In this document: positions 12,701 to 27,700 of the stretch, one piece after another
How the letters are laid out: each line of letters opens with the position of its first letter
Numbering within the stretch: the stretch's first letter is position 1
DNA from: Ostrinia nubilalis
Lineage: Eukaryota > Arthropoda > Insecta > Lepidoptera > Crambidae
NCBI RefSeq assembly: GCF_963855985.1
Contig: NC_087119.1
Span: forward strand, 3,698,001-3,762,000
Length of the DNA: 64,000 nt
Direction: 5' to 3'
The notes under the pieces: generated by a model
Database searches by the model: none
Told to the model about the DNA's origin: nothing
What the model saw: the letters and a program-made list of their open reading frames with translations, nothing else
Program-made: the position numbers and the translations under genes

Positions 12701-15700
12701 CCGTTACCCCAGGTTATGATCCCATACCTAATCGCAGATTCTACATAAGCGAAGTATGCGGTGATAGCCGTCTTTTTACTTGCTATTTTTATTATCATGC
12801 ATTATCCCAACAGTGGGCACATCGAGATGTCCGGGCAGCCGGTGGACTCATTCACGCAACAGGACGTGGACTCAGGCGTGGTCTCGTACGTGCACGGCGC
12901 CAACGGCGACAAGCAGCTCAACAAAACATCGCTACGTCTCACGCTGCAGGTAAACAACTAATATTTGGTCATTGTCCAAATAGACAGTGGTGACAATACC
13001 TCCTAACTAACATTATAAAGAAATCGATTTTCTAATACAATATCCTTAAAATTTAATTTTGCGTGGAGATTTTCCAATTGAAATTTTTCTCCTAACTGAT
13101 ATTTCTTTTTAGATAGCAATAAAACTGTGGAAATAGTTGCTATATGCGCAAGTAATATTTTACGTATTTTTTTCTATCTAATGAAAACCAAAAATATGAA
13201 TGCAATTAGGAGGTATTGTCACTTCACCGTCGAAATGTATTTTACTTATTATCTGCTTCTGTCTGCTTCACGAGAGAGCTATCGTTTACACATTCTTTTG
13301 AGTTGTGTCTATTTCTGTGACGTTATGCTACTATAAGATTTTAAAACTTGCGTTCCATTCCAACTAGAATAGAGAAACGCGGGTCTCAACGCGATATTTT
13401 TATATGAGCTACATAATATGTATGTACTCACGGCTTGACGTTTCGGCTGCTATGCTGCAGCCGTGCTCACAAGCAGACATTTTGAGACTGAAAGGACATT
13501 TGACAGGACAGGACATTGACATTTGGAGTGTAAAAAATGACGCGTTGTTCTCTATTTCAGTTATCCTACTAGCAAACAACCTTGTCAATACGATAATTTT
13601 ATTTATTACCCTATTACAAAACATTCTAATGTAATATCAACAATCGATCAACAGTACAGTCGGCGTCAAATAGTTAATAAGTTCGCAACGTGTCTTTGTT
13701 ACAATTGAAATAAGGTTTGTTTTTAACTTATTGTTCTCATGGGGTGTCGAACTACACGACACGAACTATTTCACGATGATTGTACAGTTTGTCGTGGACA
13801 ATTATTTGAAAACGAATTTATTTACAACTCGATCGAGGAAATTGCGCACTTCGACCACGGTAATACTATCTATACAGTATTCCAACTCGGCCATATTTTT
13901 GAAATAAATGTCAACAGCCGCGCGGTACGTCACCGTATGACAACATGCGATAGGGCTGCCCACCTGCAGACCCTATTTTCATTACATCTGCCTACTTAGA
14001 ATTTCTATCTAGTCTTGTGATGTGATGATATCACTGACTTCACCATACCATTTATAATTATGCATATTATTATGTTAACATGGGTGGGCTAGTGTCGGTT
14101 TATAAACCCATTTACCTAACACCCTGTATAAATAGGTAATTGTAATTATTTTTATTAAAAAAGAGCGCTTACTGTTTACTGTGGCACATTCGCGACACCC
14201 CCGACTTTTGCATGTCGAGCGCATACCGAGATTTGAATTTCGAAGGAAAGCTCGCATTTCGTCCGTTTATATGAAGTTATAATACTGTATGATAATATTA
14301 CCGTGCTTCGACTCTCCCTCCCACCTACGTAGCACACCACCCCGCGTTCGCTCTGTCCGTACCAGAGCGTCGATGTGACGGTGACGTCACGCGCAAGCGC
14401 ACTGCTCACCTCTGAGGCTGCGCAGTTAACTCGCGGGTTGTAACCTGAGATTTTATTCTATTCTTTACTGGTATATAACTTGTTACTCTGCTGAAACGAC
14501 AAATAATATATCTACAGGGTGGAAACGTTAAGTGATCTCACTCAATTATTTCTAAACTATACAAGATATTGAAAAACTGGTTACTGATCCTGAAAGTGCT
14601 TCATGAGCTCTTTCAAATGTTACCAATAATAAGTTACAGAATAAACTGGATCTATCTGAAAATTCAATGTTTCCAGCTTCCATACTAAATCTATGCCAGA
14701 CATACAATAATAGAAATGTAATTTTTTTATTGATAAATAAACTCTTAAAATAAACTCGTACATTGTATTCTTATTTAAAAATATTCATGGAAAACATTGG
14801 TTTTAGGCTTTATAATATTGTCAAGAGATGAGTGTCATGACTGTGGTAGTAGGTACTAAATTTATGGAAGAAGGAAACATTGAATTTTTGGATAGATCCA
14901 GTTTATTCTGTAACCTATTATTGATACCATTGGATAGAGTATTGTGAGGTACTTTTAGAATCAATAATCAGTTTTACGATATCATGTGTAGTTTTTAAGA
15001 GCCATTTCACAAAAATATTCCGCGCGAATTTAGGTAAAAGCTGTCAACGCAACGTCAAAAGAGTAAAAAGAACGCTGAAATGGACAAAAAAATCTTGAGC
15101 CGTGACCGTATTAAGACTTGATTTAAGTTATTAATTTTAAGGTACAATGAGGTATTCAAACTTGATAAATTAATTTAAAATTTTAATAGAGTTTAATAAG
15201 TCTTTTATATTTCGATTCATAATGAAACACGAATAGGTATAATATGTAAAATATATATTAAGTACAAAATAAAGACAGTCACATAGTGAAAAAAAAATCT
15301 GCCCCTTTACAGCTCCATCATCGGACCCTGGATACGAAATATTCGTCAAGGCGAATCACACAAGCCCAAACTCCATAGGGTTCTATTGTTTTGTTACGGA
15401 GGTGGCCATTGCATTTCCTCCAGATCCATTATCAGACAGAGCTAAGAAATAAATAAATAAATATTATTATAAGTAAACAAATAACTAAAATAATTCATCT
15501 TACTATCTTACTTCTTACTAGTCTTACTAATATTATAAATACGAAAGTTTGTGTGGATGTCTGGATGTTTGTTACACTTTCACGCAAAAACTACTGAACA
15601 GATTTTGATGAAACTTTACAGTACAGTACAGCAGTACTAGGCAGTATGTGTTCAACTATCACTCGGGTCGGAAGTTCCTATCGCAAGACCTTTGGTTCAC

Positions 15701-18700
15701 TCAGTTCCGATACGACTCTAGTGCTGTGTGTAATTATTTTCGTGAATACACTGAGTTTATTAATTTCTACGAGTGGATTTCATTTTGCCTGAGACCTACG
15801 CCATGAACCCTGAACCAGAAGACCCTGTCGCCAGCGACAGCGACGCTCATCCATCCCTGGCGTCGACCAGAATAACAATGTATAGGCTATAATTTATGAC
15901 GATCTGTGACAAACTAAATTTCAAGCGGGTGAAGCCGCGGGCAATACTACATATTTCATACTAGCTTTTTGCCCGCGACTTCTTCTGCGATGAAGTGGAA
16001 AATGGTTCTAATAGAATTAAAATATTCTAAGAAAATTAATTTTGTTAAAATAAATGATTATATTTTTTGATATAAAATCTACAAATTATTATGTTTAAAT
16101 ATTTGAATACTTACAAAATTATGAGATCTTTCTAAAACAAAATTGAAACACTACACCTGCCGCAGATTTCTTTGTAAACAATGTTTTTTTGTTTTTCCTT
16201 CAGGTGCTAAAATCACCAGGCTATTGTGTGCGCATACTCTGGAGTATTCCACATACAACTGGTCGTCGGAGAAGCATAGATTTCCATTAAGTCTACTCCC
16301 GCTACCATATGGAACTCCGCTAAAACTCGTGAGGGCGCCAGCACTTGCTTTTTATCGAAAATTAGTATGAGCAGCTGCGCACGCGGTTGCCCGTTGCAGG
16401 CTCTATGCAACGACACTATTTTAAACCGTGGTCCCTAAGCATTAGATGGGAAACTGCACTCTCTTGAATTCTCTTAAATTTGATGGTGTTAGGGGAATCC
16501 TAGGAATGAATACAGACTTTCCAATGGAATCTCCTCATCAATATTGCGAAATTGCGAGTTGCAATGCAATGTTACGTTTTCACTTGTTATTTTATTGTAA
16601 TCTGACCTTGATTTTTCAAACACGTGTCAAAATAAAAAAAATAATTTAAATCAAAAGTACTAAGGAATATTTCATTGATATCAACTTAGAAATAAGCACA
16701 GATCACAGAAACTAAAGGGAAATGTGACAAGGGACAAATTGGAACATATTGCTTGTGAAAGCAATGATGACAGTAGCGACGTCATTATGTAAACAGTTTG
16801 TATTGCTTGCATAGTACTAAAGATTATTCGAACGTTGAATACTGATACCGCAGTGGATAATGAGCACATAATTTGATTTCTTTGTGTGTGTGAATTTCTA
16901 ATACGACACTGAGTTTCGAACTCAGCGCATTACTTAGCATCTCTCTATATTTCTATGGAACCAAGTTATCTCCAAAATAACATTCCACACCTTTTTAACA
17001 TAGTCAGGTAATAATTTTAATAAAATTCGAAGCACGTTATCTATCAATAGGATATATGTATATTTTAGAAGTTAATAAATTATGCATAAAATATAAACAC
17101 TAGAAGTTTAGTTAAATCGTAGAATTTCTGAAAAACAAGTACTAAAATCGTACTGAAAAAAAAAGTATTAATATGTTATCTAATTTATTTATTAAACGTC
17201 GAATTTTATCAAAGATTTTGTACTAAAGTTTTTGAAAATATTTTATAGCCTACATAGAAAAAAATTAGGATTCTAAATCGTGAAAGAATTTTTTTTCAGA
17301 GCCTATTGCTAACAATAATTGTATTAAACAAACAAACAAACAATTAAATCTTTCCTCTTTTATTAGTATAGATTTAACAACAAAGCTTCCCCTCTCGAAA
17401 CAAAACGCTTCTTTTTCTTCTTCACGAAACAAAACTCAAAGCGGATAAATAAATAAACAAATCTTTGAACAATTGACAACATCACAGCGCCATCTAGTCC
17501 AAAAGTAGGCAAGCAATATGCTTGTGTTAAGGGTGCTAGCATGATGGATATAGTTTTTTATAATTTATTTATTAAATTAAATACATGGTACCTACATATT
17601 ATACATGGTTACACCCAGATCCGTCAAAGAAATTAAAATTCACCATTTCAATTTCTGCTCGGCCGGCCGACTCGAAACAGCCTCTCGGCATAGTATCAAA
17701 TGTATTTGGTCGCCGTACAAATCACCGCTTTACGACACGAACGCACGTAAACGTCACGGCGGGAAAAATGACACAGGTCCTGCCTTGACGGGCGCTCGCG
17801 CCATACTAATCGATGTCGGCTTGCGCATTGTAATTTATACTGATATTCACATCAATATTTTGACAAAGTGGTTACTAATATTTAAACAATAACTATAGAA
17901 ATCAATTCTACAATGAATATTCTTTATTTTGGGATACTTTTATTGCAGTTATTGCTGTGTTTTTAAACCAAAAACCACGATCAAAATGTGACGTTATTCT
18001 TCAAATTTGCCAAATTATTTTTAGATTTTACTCAATAATGGTAATGAAATTCAAGAATCTATTTCATTAATGGACTACAAGAATATATGTCCGATGATTA
18101 CTATATATTTTTAAGCTTATTATATGAGCATAAATAATAGATACAGGACTTTGAAAATGAGTCTGCGGCAATTTTTCCGTAAAATGGTTGTGGGAGATGG
18201 GGCACTGTGAATTAAGCAAAAGAGTTTTAGTAAATCCGTTTCATTAATGGTCAACACCAAGGATTGACCTATCTTTCGCAGTTATTAAATAATCTCTGGG
18301 TGTTGCTTAAGATAGTAATTTATGCTTCCAAAATCTTAGAAATTCGCACGAAAATGTAAAATGGCTCTTAAAATAATGTGACTTTACCAAATGTATGGAA
18401 GCTGGAAACATTGAATTTTCGGATAGATCCAGTTTATTATTTAACCTATTCCGTTTGATAGAGCTCATGAAGCACTTTCAGGATCAATAACTAGTTTTTT
18501 GATATCTTGTATAGTTTAGAAATAAACGAGTGAGATCACTTATCGTTTCCACCCTGTATATTCCGACGTGCCCATTTCAATAAGCTTTTTTACTGTCTTA
18601 AGCGAGGTTTAGATATAAAATTTGCAGATGTTGTCTTCTACAAGCTAATACCACTGTAAATCTTGTTGTGAAAGCTTGCCACATCTATTTTACACATAGT

Positions 18701-21700
18701 AAAAAATAGCTTGTGGAAGTCAACTTTTGCAAGTTTTATTGCTGGTCTAAACCTCGCTTTTCGAGTGCATCCTATCACTGAGACTAAATTTTATTTTTAC
18801 CCCTACTCTTCCCGCGGGTGTAAGCCGTGTGGTGACGGCAGAGTAGAATACATTTGTCACCAACCCCTACTCTTCCCGCGGGTGTCGTAAGAGGCGACTT
18901 AGGGACTACACATCAAACAGAGAATGGGCAGCAGCGCTCTCTGAAAAACATCAATCTTTTAAACTGCGATCTCTAACCCGCCTGCCAAGCGTGGAGATTA
19001 TGGCAAAACCCTCCACTATAGTGGAGGAGGCTCATAGTCCAGCAGTGGACTGTAAAGGGCTGTTGATGAAATTTTATTTGACTTAGTTTAAGCATATTTC
19101 CTGTTCCATCCCTCAGGTGTCAGACGGCATAGAGACAAGCGGGCCAGGCGTGCTTCGCATCTCCGTGGTTCCCTTACAAGTGCGCCTGATCAACAACACT
19201 GGCCTGCAACTGGTTCACAACGCGCACGCTATCATATCCGCCGACAATTTGACATTCACCACGAATGCCGACGAGACCAATGTGCACGTGAAGTGAGTCG
19301 TAGATATAAGTTGGCTAGTGAATAGCTTTCCAATCTGTCACTATCTTTGTGTTCCTCATTTATTTTTCTGTTTTATTTTATTTTGTTTCCGACTGACAGC
19401 ATGTCGGACCTATATCTACATATATTTTAGTTGCAAAAAGTAACTATTACAACTACATAAGATTCCATAGTGGTTGGCTCGATATGCTGTTGTCTGTGCA
19501 CCAGGTTTTGGCTTGGTGTTAAAAATTTTAGTCCTAAGAGTGGCTCATTTGTAACCAATATTGTAATAGCTATAAATGTTATAGGCACTAATTTGGTCTT
19601 TAATCATATTCATCTTTACTATAATACTATTGATTGTACATGACTGTATGTTGGCTTAAATAAATAAAAAAGAAAAAAAAGTGTGATATGTATGTATCGG
19701 CGATAAGTGACGAGTATTGGAATAACTAAGCCTAGCCACAGACTAGAGACTTTTTGTTCGCCGATAGTTGGCCCGGGCTGTTGATCAATATGGACATGGA
19801 TAGTGCGCACATTGGTATCGGCCGAATCTTCATATAAATTACAAGCGGGCCCAACTATCGGCCGAAATCAATGACTTATTGATATATAAAGTTTCGAAGT
19901 TTACGCTTGTAAAAGTCTGTCCATTAATGTCGTAGTTCCTTCTAAAGTAAATTGTGTACTTATGTGATTAAATCAAATGTATCTTACCTCTATACCAAGA
20001 ATGTTAATAATCACTAGTCTACAGTCTAACCATTTTTTCTATTTCTCAGGTACGACATTGTAAAACCGCCACAATTTGGCGTTGTGGAACGCTTACGAGT
20101 GCTAGACGGCACGTGGCAAACAGTCGATTCATTCACAAGTGAGATGGTCAACTTTGGACGCGTCCGCTACATGCATTTACTGGGCAGCCCGACACATGAT
20201 GAGTTCAAGGTATTTTTAGTTCTATTAGTAATTATTTACATTTTAAAATTGTTTGTCCTAAATATGATTTCTTTTTCTAGTTCAAAGCATCAGTGGGAAC
20301 GATACGAACGAACACACTATACGACTTTCGATTGACATTTATCAAACTCGAATTATACCAATCGACCAACGAAGAGCTTGTGCTGAACAATACAAGGGAA
20401 GCATTTATATCCGCTCAGCATCTTCGATTTAGAACGAAACCACTAGCTTTGCCGAGTGACAGAGTGTTATACACTATTCTGAAAGCGCCCAAGTATGGTA
20501 TACTTCACTTGTCATCAGGGAAGCATCATCTACAAGTGCACAGCACCTTCACCCAACACCATATAGACACGGACCAGCTATGGTATCGCTTACACAGGAG
20601 AGCCTATTCGCATATACAAGACGAATTCTCTTTCGTAGTGGGAGCTACTGAGTGCGAGAACATTACTGGTGTGATGACGATCAGACACGTTCCTGGGTCA
20701 GTTTCATCAGACTATTCATCGGGTCGAGTGCACACTACGCTAGAAAGACTACAAGTCATGGAAGGATCTCGCATGGTCATCCCTGCTACCCATCTAAATT
20801 TCCGAACAGATGCTGTAACTAATCTCGTGTTCAACATAACACATCTTCCGAAGCATGGAAAAATTGAGGTCATCAATGATAACTTGAAAATTGCACGAGA
20901 TAACACGACCTATTTCACCTTGCAAGAACTGAATTCAGATAGGGTTTACTATGCGCATGATGATTCTGAGAGTAGGCACGATTCATTCCACTTCATGGCC
21001 CTAAGTCCGGAGCCGGAGGATTTCCAATACGTTGGCGTGTTCCACATTGATATAATACTCAAGAACGATAATAGTCCAGTGCGTGCCAATGAAAACGTGT
21101 TTCACATAGTCCACGGGGGAGCTCGCCTGATCACGGCTAGGGATCTGAGTTATACAGATGCTGACTTGGATACTAAGCCTTCGGATATCATCTACACGGT
21201 GCAAAGGTTTACGAAAGATCCTCCGAATGGTGGAATTTTTAGGGCTGACAATCCTGCGGAACAGATCGCTCAGTTTTCTCAGGACGATATTAATAAGAAT
21301 CTGGTGTTATTCAAGCATCAAGGGAAAGAGTACGGGAAGATGGCGTTCTGGATATCAGACGGGTTGTTCGACGTGAACGGGAATTTGGAGATACAGGCGT
21401 CGCCGCCATTCATAAGGATGTACCCAACAAATGGTTCTATAGTAGAAAATGGAAAAGCTGTTGTTATTACAGCTAGAGATATGCAGGTGAGCAAGTATAT
21501 AATATTTGGTTGATAAATATTTTTTTCTATTAATTTTGAATTGACATTGGCTACAAATTTCCTTAAAAGGGGCTTTAATGTACTTAATGGTTAGTAAGGA
21601 TTCGTGATGGTTGTTCTCTAAAACATATCTGACATGCCTTTCTTAAACCCACGTTTATTATCGTCACAGGTGGACACAAACATGAACTGCCTTGAAGAAG

Positions 21701-24700
21701 ACATCCGCTACGAGGTGGCCTTAGAGCCGAAGCATGGTTCGATAGAGGTCGGCGAAGGACAAGGCGCCTACACGTTCACACAACTAGATGTCGCGGCAGG
21801 CCGAGTGGCGTACAGGCATAGGGAGCCTAAGACGCCGTCTGATCAGTTCAGGTAAGTCTAATCTGTTATTGATAAATCTGGAATGAAAGTAAGATCTTTA
21901 GAGGACTGGTCGAGTAGGTTATAATGTTCACCAGGAGCTAAACGTCGCCTTATCAATTCAGCTCGGTGCTGGCAGATCAGTTTTTGCTCCATAAATCAAG
22001 CGCAGTATTTGCTTTGTATTCCTTACACCTGAAATTGATTAGCTTCAAGTTTAGCATCAGCAGTACGCGCCGAAATGTTGATAAAATTACTTGATCGACA
22101 CATTTTTGTCTAAAGTCTAGAAATTCACAAGTTTTATTGCCCGAGTGGCATTGTCACAAGCCTTAGTTAATGTTTTTGAATTTTAGACGATTTATAATGT
22201 TTTAGATATAACGTGTTTATTGTTTATATTTGTAGATTCAAAGTGATGTGCCTCGAAACGTGGGGCGAAGGCTCGTACCCGATCAGGATATTCCCGTCGA
22301 GCTACTGGGAGCCTTTGCGCGTGACCGCCTCTCGCCCGCTTGTGGTTGAAGAGTCCACTAGCGTTAACATCACTAAAGATGTCCTCGAGGTATGTACGAG
22401 TATAAACTATAGTAGAGTTTATATTTCGTGAGTTACGATATCCAAATGGTCTGTCAAGTCACGGTTGGTGACAAAGAAAAATGAATACGCTAAATTACAC
22501 ACAAAACACTTCAGTAATGTGTGTACTGGGGTAGTCAATAACCCTGGTTCAGATGTTTATAAGCTCGAAGCGCGCGCGCCGTTAACCCGAATCCACCCGA
22601 TCCGATGACGAACCGGCCCGACGCTGGATCGGGTAGAAACTCGTCAATACACGCCCTTAGGGCGTTCAAGAGAATAACATTTGTAGCTGTCTAAAGCCCC
22701 CGTTTTTGCTTCAGGTAATGCATCCGCAAATCGAGCCGTCCAACATCGTATACAAAGTGACCGAAGGCCCTTACCACGGCTGGCTAGAAATAGCCTCAAC
22801 TCCCGGTACCATCGAATTGGAGAACTACGAAGAACCAGTCCACACCAAAGTTTTCGATCAGTCAATCATTAACGCCAACAGACTTTTATACGTCCAGTCC
22901 GGGGTCAATCGAACACGAGACCGAATCAAAATGGACGTAACCAACGGCATTAGCTGGCTGAGAGACATTGAACTCAGCGTCATTATCATACCCGAACACT
23001 TCTACGTGGTTGCGTCAAACTTGACTGTGGTCGAAGGAGACACGGTCAGTGTCAAACCAGACCTTTTCAAGACTTTGACAGAGTATTATAGGGGCAAAGT
23101 TGTAAGCTACAAGGTCCTGGACAAACCCAAATTCGGCAAGATAATGATGGCTGATCAAGAACTGACTTTGCTGCCCGTTTTGAAACTCAATTCTGGAAAT
23201 ATACAGGTACAGTGATGACATATTAATTTATAATTTTATTCATATACAGGGTGTCCCGTAATGCAACGTCAAGCCGGAACTGGGTGTTGAGGCAAGTTAT
23301 GCTGGTTATCAGAAAAATATAAAAAAAAATCTATGTGGCATATTTTAAAAATAATAGGCATTTAAAAAAAAATCAAAAAATTCTACTCCAGGTGACGGTC
23401 CTTTTGCTCGTGTTGCCACAAATCTTCACTTTTTCCAAATTTTTTTTTTGTTATGTAACCCTGAATAATGCTTCTCTAAATTGTTATCAAAATTACAAAA
23501 CCAGCTGCTCCAGCTTGGATGAAAAAAATACATTATTCCCAAAAACAATTTCAAAATAAAAATTTTGCCTAGTTTAAACAGACTGTACTGAAAAAAAAAT
23601 TTACTACGCGAGTGTGGCAAGTGACGTCATAATTTGGCGCATTTAGTAAGGATTCTAAAATGGTATAACACTTGGGAAATTCTTGCTGTAATTGTCGACA
23701 ATTTTTGTTTTTTTTGGAAATAATCCCGTTTTTAACTTTATCTACCTTGGTTAAAAATATACTCAGCATCAAATAAACCGCACCTTCCGCGACGCGAACT
23801 TTAAAGATTTTCTTCTGACACAATCATGGTACCTCAACAATATTGGTGTTATTTAAAAGCCCAATAAATAGCCTTAAAGAAAAACACATTTCATTTCAAA
23901 ATAAATGAATAACATATACCATAAATGTGACTTGAAAAAAGACCTCACTTTGGGCTCACCTCTGGGATCAATTAGACCAATTTTTATGGTTATAAAACCA
24001 ATAATGATCTCATATGTCCTCTTTAACAGATGGATAGCGATTAATCCCAACTTAACAGTTTTATTGCCATAAAAGTTGGCTCAAGCGTAACTACCCATTT
24101 TTTGAAGAAGTGACTCTGGATCCTTCTAAAGACACATTTTTGGGGTAAAAACCTTTCCTTTATTGAAATGAAGTTTAGAACTAGGCTTTTAAATAGTGCC
24201 AATATTGGTGGGAATTGGGGATGCATACGTTTGAAAATGCTTGTCGCAGGAGGTGCGATTTATTTGATGTCGAGTGTATTATTCTAATGTGCCCAAAATT
24301 CAAGTTTCTGTCACTGACTACCTTACAGTCAGTCACAGAAACTTTTGTCACCATGACAGTAATTAGTAGTTGACATACTGTGACAAAAGTCACCCGTGCG
24401 CGCACGCCTTTACTACCTGCTCTGCCTGCACTTGTACTTGGTAACAGGGATAATAACGATATGAAGTTTCGGTTATGGATACGGTTACGGATATTAGAAT
24501 AATATTATACCGGTTTCGGTTACGGTCACGGATATGAAATCATTTCAGATTATCCGAAAGTTTCGGATAATTTCGGTGACGGAATTATTAGAATTTCAAA
24601 AATGTAGGTTTAATTCAAATAGCAAGATGCTGCGTGACCCACATAGCTACTTTATGTACCAACTAAGACGACACCTATGTATGATAAAGGTATAACAGGC

Positions 24701-27700
24701 TGGCATATTAGATGGTGCCAGGGAATGCCAGACAAGTTGGTAACAAATATTAAGATTTAAGGTACAATTCCAAGACGGGCCGCAGACCGCAAACTGCAAC
24801 CGCAAACTGCAAAACTCTATGAAATCGGCAGCGCGGCATTGCAGCTGCGGCGTGTATACGGCAGATTTCATAGATTTTTGCAGTTTGGAATTGTACCCTT
24901 AGACTCCACCTTTATCCGAAACTATCCGTAACTTTTGAATCAGTTTCGGTTACGGTTATGGATATTTTTTTATTTCGGATATCCGATAGTTTCGGTTACG
25001 GTTACGGATATCCATAACATCCCTGCTTGGTAAGATGGCCCTCTCCGTCCCGCTCATACCTTTTAAAATGGCTTCTCCACCTCACTTAAGCCAGAAACTT
25101 GAATTTTGGGCACATTAGAATAATATTTTTAACCAAGGTAGATAAGTTGAAAACGGGATTATTTCCAAAAAAAACAAAAATTGTCGACAATTACAGCAAG
25201 AATTTCCCAAGTGTTATACCATTTTGGAATCCTTACTAAATGCGCCAAATTATGACGTCACTTGCCACACTCGCGTAGTACAATTTTTTTTCAGTACAGT
25301 CAGTTTAAACTAGGCAAAATTTTTATTTTGAAATTTTTTTTGGGAATAATGTATTTTTTTCATCCAAGCTGGAGCAGCTGGTTTTGTAATTTTGATAACA
25401 ATTTAGAGAAGCATTATTCAGGGTTACATAACAAAAAAAAAATTTGGAAAAAGTGAAGATTTGTGGCAACACGAGTAAAAAGACCGTCACCGGGAGTAGA
25501 ATTTTTTGTTTTTTTTTAAATGCCTATTATTTTGACAAAATGCCACATAGATTTTTTTTTATATTTTTCTGATAACCAGCATAACTTGCCTCAACACCCA
25601 GTTGCGGCTTGACGTTGCATTACGGGACACCCTGTATAACTGTGTCATGTTATTGCTATACCATTCATGATAATGAAATCTATAGATGATTAACGAAATG
25701 GGAAGACATTTACATGTCGACATATCCACTGTGGTAAACTTAACGTACGTTTCAAATTCTTCACAATCCGCACAGCGAAGGAGTTGAAGTTTTTACCTAC
25801 GTCAGTATTCAATAATTCGTACAATACGGAGACATACGAAAAAGCTGCACCATTGTATTCAAGTCCCAGCCAGGTTTTATAAAACTTTTTTTTTATCCAC
25901 AACGAGGAAGCTCTTGGCCTGTATCTCACCTGATGGTAAGTGACGATCAGGCCGAAGGTGCAAGCGAGCTTCACCCGGAATCAACCACGGAGGAACTGGC
26001 TATCTTACCTCTAACTTATGTAATAATATGACTACATTCCCAAATGACATCTCTTTCAGTACGTCAACGACGGTTCTGAAGAGTCAGCAGATGCGTTCAA
26101 ACTCGCAGCGATCACAGAGAGCGGCAAAGAAAGCGAGCCCTTCCATGTCCGAATAAACATAGTTCCGGTGAACGATGAGACGCCGATCGTGGCTGCCAAC
26201 ACCGGGCTCTGTGTATGGGAGGGAGGCACCTTTACCTTCACAAGGAACGAGTTGTGTAAGTATTTGTATGTTTAAGTGTTATTAGAATAGAATAGAATAG
26301 AATAGAATAGAATAGAATAGAATAGAATAGAATAGAATAGAATAGAATAGAATAGAATAGAATAGAATAGAATAGAATAGAATAGAATAGAATAGAATAG
26401 AATAGAATAGAATAGAATAGAATAGAATAGAATAGAATAGAATAGAATAGAATAGAATAGAATAGAATAGAATAGAATAGAATAGAATAGAATAGAATAG
26501 AATAGAATAGAATAGAATAGAATAGAATAGAATAGAATAGAATAGAATAGAATAGAATAGAATAGAATAGAATAGAATTGGTTTATTGACACATTAAAAG
26601 ACACAATACAGAAAAAAATACACAAAAATACAAAATAATACATAAGCTATAAAACAATGAGTTAAGGGTAAGAGAAAAAAAAAACTGTGCCAATAGGCAC
26701 CCGCTCAGCATTTATCGTGACATGCTCAAAAGGGCAAGTCACGAAGCTGGTCTTCCGCGGATGCCCTTGCTTATTGCGCATCCCTTAGAGAAGACACCGA
26801 CTAAAAATAATAATAATGCAACCGTAATTATAAAGTTCGATGTCTCTCCAAGGGGCGCGCAACGCAGGGTTGTGTGTATTACAATTACAGTACGAATCAA
26901 TAATTATTTAATTAATACAAATAATTAACTAAACGAAACAACAGAAGAGAAGAAGGAAAAAAAAATACAAGAAACAACAATAACCTCTAAAATCGAATTA
27001 TCGATTAATCGATTAATCGCAAAGAGGATTTTATATCGTAATAAATTATAATAAATTAAAAAATTAGCACAGATCACAGAAACTAAAGGGAGATGTGACA
27101 AGGGGGCGGGGCCAGTGTCGCAGCTATTTGCCCAAAAACAGAATACATTGCTCGTGACAGCAATGATGACAGCAGCGACGTCATAATGTAAACAGTTTAC
27201 ATTGCTTGCGTTGTACTAAAGATTATTCGAACGTTGAGTACTGATTCCGTAGTGGATAATGAGCACATATTTTGATTACTTTGTGTGTGTGAATTTCTAA
27301 TATGACACTGAGTTTCGAACTCAGCGCATTAGTTGGCATCTCTTTATCTCTATGGTTATTAGTTGTTGTTATAGTGTTTGTAAATTAACTGAATGTAGTA
27401 CCACAGAATAATAATAAGTACTACGTACAGAAGTTTTACTTCGCGGAGGTATTTAAAAAAATGTATGCTCAATGTCATTAACAATATGGTGTGATTTAGC
27501 CTGTCTCAAGAGTCAAGCACCATTTTGTTGACAAACGTCAGTGATCGGCACTGCGCCGAAGCTATAGGGCTGACTTCGGTAAAATGATGTGACGTGAGGT
27601 GCCAAACTGCGAAAAATGGCGGAGGAAATACATGATTTAGCATGAATTATCATGAATAATATTATAACTACTTATTTACCTCTCAGTGTCTTGAGGCAAC

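Larger units (their letters stand above)
14515..18556. mobile_element. Foldback-like element or two ends of one family
   Basis: The left end (cagggtggaaacgttaagtg...) and right end (...cacttatcgtttccaccctg) are inverted copies for ~170 bp, each next to TA, as in mariner-like insertions. A further inverted piece of the same end lies at about 14865-15035. The interior has no transposase; it contains a short interspersed repeat (15519-15945) and a dispersed repeat (16685-16965). It may be one 4-kb composite or two neighbouring small elements in opposite orientation. Confidence 0.5.

Noticed and set aside
26272..26643. 123-codon - strand open frame of repeated SILFY
   Set aside because: Produced entirely by the GAATA microsatellite; no start context or coding evidence.
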